Source of the DNA: CAZRGV01 sp964599655
GTDB lineage: Bacteria; Planctomycetota; Planctomycetia; Isosphaerales; Isosphaeraceae
Length of the DNA: 28,508 nt
NCBI GenBank assembly: GCA_964599655.1
Contig: CAZRGV010000081.1
Location: forward strand, 1-28,508
Direction of reading: 5' to 3'
The position numbers and the translations under genes are program-made. This document shows, piece by piece, positions 22,994-28,508 of the stretch. The first letter of the stretch is position 1. Every line of letters begins with the position of its first letter. Below the pieces are notes generated by a model. That model saw nothing but the letters and a program-made list of their open reading frames with translations. It was not told where the DNA came from and did no database searches.

Positions 22994-24607
22994 ATGGCAA
23001 GAATTCTTCTGATCGACGATTCCGCGGACCTTCGCGTTCTGGTTCGACTTCTGCTTCAGCAAGCCGGACACCTCGTGCTCGAGGCCGAGGATGGTCGCTC
23101 GGGCCTGGAGGTGGCTCGTCGCGAACGGCCGGATCTGGTCCTGACCGACCTGGCGCTGCCGGGCCTCTCGGGTCTGGATCTTGTCCGATTGCTCAAGGCG
23201 GATTCCGAGACCGCTTCCATTCCGATTGTCGCGCTGACGGCCCACACGATGCGGGGCGACCGGGAACGCGCTCTGGCCAGCGGCTGTGATGGGTTTATCG
23301 CCAAGCCGCTCGACGACGAGCAATTCCCGGCGACGATCCGCGCGTTCCTGACTCGCCACGAGGACGCTCGCGCCCGATCGAGCCCGGAGGACTCCGCGGC
23401 AACGGCCCCAACGCGGGAACCGTCAACGCGATCGGTGGACGCGCCGGCGCGGGCGCGGCCCGCGGAGCAGGGGCCCCGTCGCGTTCTGGTCGTCGACGAT
23501 AACCCGAACCTTTTGCGGTTGATGCGCCAGTATCTCGAGCCGGCCGGGTTCGCGGTTCTGGAGGCGGCCGATGGCGCGAGCGCCCTCGACTGCATCGAAC
23601 GCGACGCGCCCGATCTGGTGATTCTCGACGTGATGCTGCCCGGGCTCGACGGATACGAGATCACGCAACGGATCAAGAACCGCCCGAGCGCGGCGTTCTT
23701 GCCGGTGGTGCTGGTCACGGCCGGATCGCTCGATCGCGAGCGAGGGCTGGAGGCGGGCGCCGATGATTTCCTGGGCAAACCGATCGACCGGGGCGAGCTC
23801 CTGGTTCGTGTCCGGAGCCTGATCCGGCTCCGCGACGCGGTGGAGGAAGCCCGCCGACAGGCGGAGGCCCTGAGACGGCTGGACCAGAGCAAGCAGCGTT
23901 TGATCGCGGCGGTGGCTCACGATCTTCGCACGCCGCTGAACGCGATGTCGCTGATCGTCGACGCGGTTCGGCTCGCGCCTCCACCGCTGGAGGAGCTCGC
24001 CGCGGACCTCGCGATCCTGTCGCAGAACATCCGGCAGATGGATCAGCTTCTGACCACCTTGCTCGACTATTCGAAGGCGGTCGCGGGCGAACAGCCCCTT
24101 CAGCTTTCGCGATTCGACCCTCGGGACCTGGCGGTTGAGGTTGGGGAGAGCTTCGCGGCGATGGCGGCCCACCGAGGGCTGGAACTTCGAGAGGAATTCG
24201 ACCCGGCGCTGCCTTCGGAAGTGGTCAGTGATTATCTCAAGTGCCGTCAGGTCATCTTCAATCTGGTCTCCAACGCGTTGAAGTACACCGAGCGTGGGAC
24301 GGTCTTGATTCGCATGAGGCCCTGTGGCTCGGGCGGCTGGGCCGTCGACGTTCAGGACACGGGCGTGGGCCTTTCTCCGGACGACACGGAACGGATTTTC
24401 GAGGAGTTCGAGCAGGCGAAGGTCGGACGACCGGCGGATGCGCCGGGGACCGGCCTCGGGCTGGCGATCTGCCGGCACCTGGTGAACCGGCTCGGCGGAA
24501 CCTTGACGGTCGAGAGCCAGATCGGCCAGGGGAGCACGTTCACCGTCCACTGGCCGTCGAGGCCCCCGGAGACGGCTGGGGAGAATTCCCCCAGCGAAAC
24601 CCCTTGA
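22994..24607 (+). CDS. Soluble hybrid histidine kinase, receiver-receiver-HisKA-HATPase
   Basis: A 537-residue cytoplasmic signalling protein. Receiver 1 (1-120) has Asp8-Asp9, phosphoacceptor Asp52 and Lys104 in FIAKPLDD. Receiver 2 (163-280) has Asp168-Asp169, phosphoacceptor Asp212 and Lys262. They are joined by an Ala/Pro/Arg-rich linker (122-162). A coiled-coil (280-300) leads to HisKA with His309 in AVAHDLRTPLNAMS. The ATPase domain has the N box (FNLVSNALKYT, Asn428), G1 (DTGVGL, 455-460) and G2 (GTGLGL, 485-490), all intact. With receivers before the kinase it can be controlled by phosphorylation from another kinase, most likely the membrane kinase encoded 62 bases downstream. No output domain is present. 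ATG 22994. Confidence 0.93.
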   Translation: MARILLIDDSADLRVLVRLLLQQAGHLVLEAEDGRSGLEVARRERPDLVLTDLALPGLSGLDLVRLLKADSETASIPIVALTAHTMRGDRERALASGCDGFIAKPLDDEQFPATIRAFLTRHEDARARSSPEDSAATAPTREPSTRSVDAPARARPAEQGPRRVLVVDDNPNLLRLMRQYLEPAGFAVLEAADGASALDCIERDAPDLVILDVMLPGLDGYEITQRIKNRPSAAFLPVVLVTAGSLDRERGLEAGADDFLGKPIDRGELLVRVRSLIRLRDAVEEARRQAEALRRLDQSKQRLIAAVAHDLRTPLNAMSLIVDAVRLAPPPLEELAADLAILSQNIRQMDQLLTTLLDYSKAVAGEQPLQLSRFDPRDLAVEVGESFAAMAAHRGLELREEFDPALPSEVVSDYLKCRQVIFNLVSNALKYTERGTVLIRMRPCGSGGWAVDVQDTGVGLSPDDTERIFEEFEQAKVGRPADAPGTGLGLAICRHLVNRLGGTLTVESQIGQGSTFTVHWPSRPPETAGENSPSETP

Positions 24608-24669
24608 GTCTCGGGCTCGGGATCGGCTCCACGAGCGACCCGGCCCACCTTCCCTGAGAACCCGCACCC

Positions 24670-27552
<2,883 letters not shown>

Positions 27553-27687
27553 GCGTTCGGCGTTCGACGCGCTGCCTGGGCCGCGTCGATGCCGCTCGAG
27601 GCCCTCGGGAGGATCGTGGAGCCACCAACGGGCCGGGCGTTGGCGTCGTCGGCGCGACGTCCCGGTGCTTGGCTCGTCCGTGCGGGC

Positions 27688-28143
27688 CTACGCGCCCTTG
27701 CTCGGTGTCTCGACGGAGGACGTCGCATCGCTCGAGCCGTCCTCCGGCATCCGCTTCAACGACCTCCGTTCGCGACCGATGACGACCGTCTTGAAGAAGT
27801 CGAACGGGCAACCGGCGGAGAAGTGAACCCGCAGCCGGCCCCGGCCGAACCAGGGTTTGTTGGCCGCGACTAGTCGTGCTTCCACCCACTCGTGGAACTC
27901 ATGCTCGCCCAGACGCATCCAGAGTGGGCCATTGCCAGGAGGTAAGCGATCGACCTCGATCAGGGCTCCCGTCTGGCTGATGTTCACGATGCGGGCGTCC
28001 GTGTTCTGGTAGTCGTTTCCGGTGGACCACGCGAGGTTGATCCGCGACTCGTTCGCCGGATACCGGGGGGCCGATCGGCGGTCGACCTTGCCCCCCTTGG
28101 GGACAAGCGCGTAAGGGCGATCCCAGGCGTTTTTCTGTCTCAA
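27688..28143 (-). CDS. PilZ domain protein (c-di-GMP-binding)
   Basis: A 151-residue cytoplasmic protein. PilZ domains bind cyclic di-GMP and alter motility, adhesion or polysaccharide synthesis. Both halves of the binding site are present: RRSAPR (22-27) fits the RxxxR motif (Arg23, Arg27) and NISQTG (54-59) fits the D/NxSxxG motif. The beta-barrel continues to about residue 115 (RLRVHFSAGCPFDFF). The last 30 residues are a polar tail. The start is TTG 28143; the frame stays open upstream to about 28203 but offers no ATG, GTG or further TTG. Convergent with the kinase operon. Effector partner unknown. Confidence 0.85.
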   Translation of the reverse strand: MRQKNAWDRPYALVPKGGKVDRRSAPRYPANESRINLAWSTGNDYQNTDARIVNISQTGALIEVDRLPPGNGPLWMRLGEHEFHEWVEARLVAANKPWFGRGRLRVHFSAGCPFDFFKTVVIGRERRSLKRMPEDGSSDATSSVETPSKGA

Positions 28144-28289
28144 GGCTCGATCCCGATTCGAGGTGGGAAAAGGGGTCCGACGCCCCCGATTTGAGGAACG
28201 TCCTCAACCCACCCAACTTTAGGTTGTGGATCCGTCGCCGCCAAGAACGACCGTTTGGGCCGATCCGCCGCCGGTCTGGAATCCGACCG

Positions 28290-28508
28290 TGGGCGGACAA
28301 GCCCTGGTCGACAAACCACCAGTGCCACCCCATAGGCATGAGTGGACCAGCACTGGTGGACAACCCACTAGTGCCACCCGATGGGCATGAGTGGACCTGC
28401 ACTGGTGGACAAGCCACCAGTGCCACCCGACGACGACCGACAAGCACTGGTCGACAAGCCAACTGTGCCACCCGATGGGCATGAGTGGGCGAGCACTGGT
28501 GGACAAGC
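28290..28508. repeat. Second block of palindromic 30-bp repeats, running off the right edge
   Basis: Five copies of the same core as at 12.3-12.8 kb (starting near 28302, 28351, 28400, 28445 and 28494), with CACTGGTGG and CCACCAGTG arms and CCACCCG after them. Spacers are 15-19 bases and differ from the first array; GATGGGCATGAGTGG recurs. The last copy is cut by the window end, so the array is longer. It lies upstream of the PilZ gene. Confidence 0.92.

Noticed and set aside
27553..27687. Small plus-strand genes after the large kinase (27521-27873)
   Set aside because: They overlap the PilZ gene antisense, lack recognisable ribosome-binding sites and have no recognisable sequence. A weak hairpin at 27625-27643 (CCAACG with CGTTGG) could be a terminator but has no T-run.
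28290..28508. Possible CRISPR array
   Set aside because: Units are strongly palindromic and imperfect, spacers are only 10-19 bases and recur, and no cas gene is present.

Overview
The window is high-GC DNA from a draft assembly with five runs of N. It looks like a planctomycete, probably of the Isosphaeraceae/Gemmataceae type. The evidence is strong GC bias at third codon positions, frequent GTG starts, many small intergenic hairpin repeats, an Isosphaera-like mix of ECF sigma factor, CsrA and multi-domain kinases, and a YeiP-type EF-P. Lineage is inferred from style and gene content only.

Layout. Positions 1-4.4 kb: RNase R (minus strand, cut by the left edge), divergent from an MMPL/RND exporter gene broken by two single-base deletions near its 3' end. 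4.5-5.8 kb: a small unknown protein, then an Ada zinc domain fused directly to an O6-alkylguanine methyltransferase. 5.8-7.3 kb: EfpL/YeiP-like elongation factor, divergent from RNase III. 7.6-11.1 kb: a polytopic membrane protein of unknown role, a CoA-binding-fold protein, deoxyribose-phosphate aldolase (deoC) and a secreted alpha/beta hydrolase. 11.1-12.0 kb: tRNA-Pro(UGG) and a degenerate histidine-kinase-like protein. 12.3-12.8 kb: an array of palindromic repeats. 12.8-17.9 kb, all minus strand: glycosyltransferase 39, nicotinate phosphoribosyltransferase, parA and parB. 18.0-20.5 kb: histone-deacetylase-family amidohydrolase, dicarboxylate symporter and tRNA-Glu(UUC). 20.7-22.6 kb: DJ-1/PfpI protein (split by a gap), csrA and an ECF sigma factor. 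23.0-27.6 kb: two multi-domain histidine kinases in tandem. 27.7-28.5 kb: a PilZ protein and a second block of the palindromic repeats running off the right edge.

How it fits together. The parAB operon is flanked by two candidate parS sites. One is a perfect 14-bp palindromic core at 17895-17908; the other is a one-mismatch copy inside the 3' end of deoC at 10090-10103. This is therefore probably the chromosome-partition (centromere) region, usually close to the replication origin, although no origin or DnaA-box cluster was seen here. The right third is a regulatory neighbourhood: CsrA (RNA-binding), a sigma factor with a palindrome over its putative promoter, two phosphorelay kinases with four receiver domains between them, and a c-di-GMP-binding PilZ protein.

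The most unusual structures are the palindromic repeat family, whose stems show compensatory base changes, and the two-parS arrangement.
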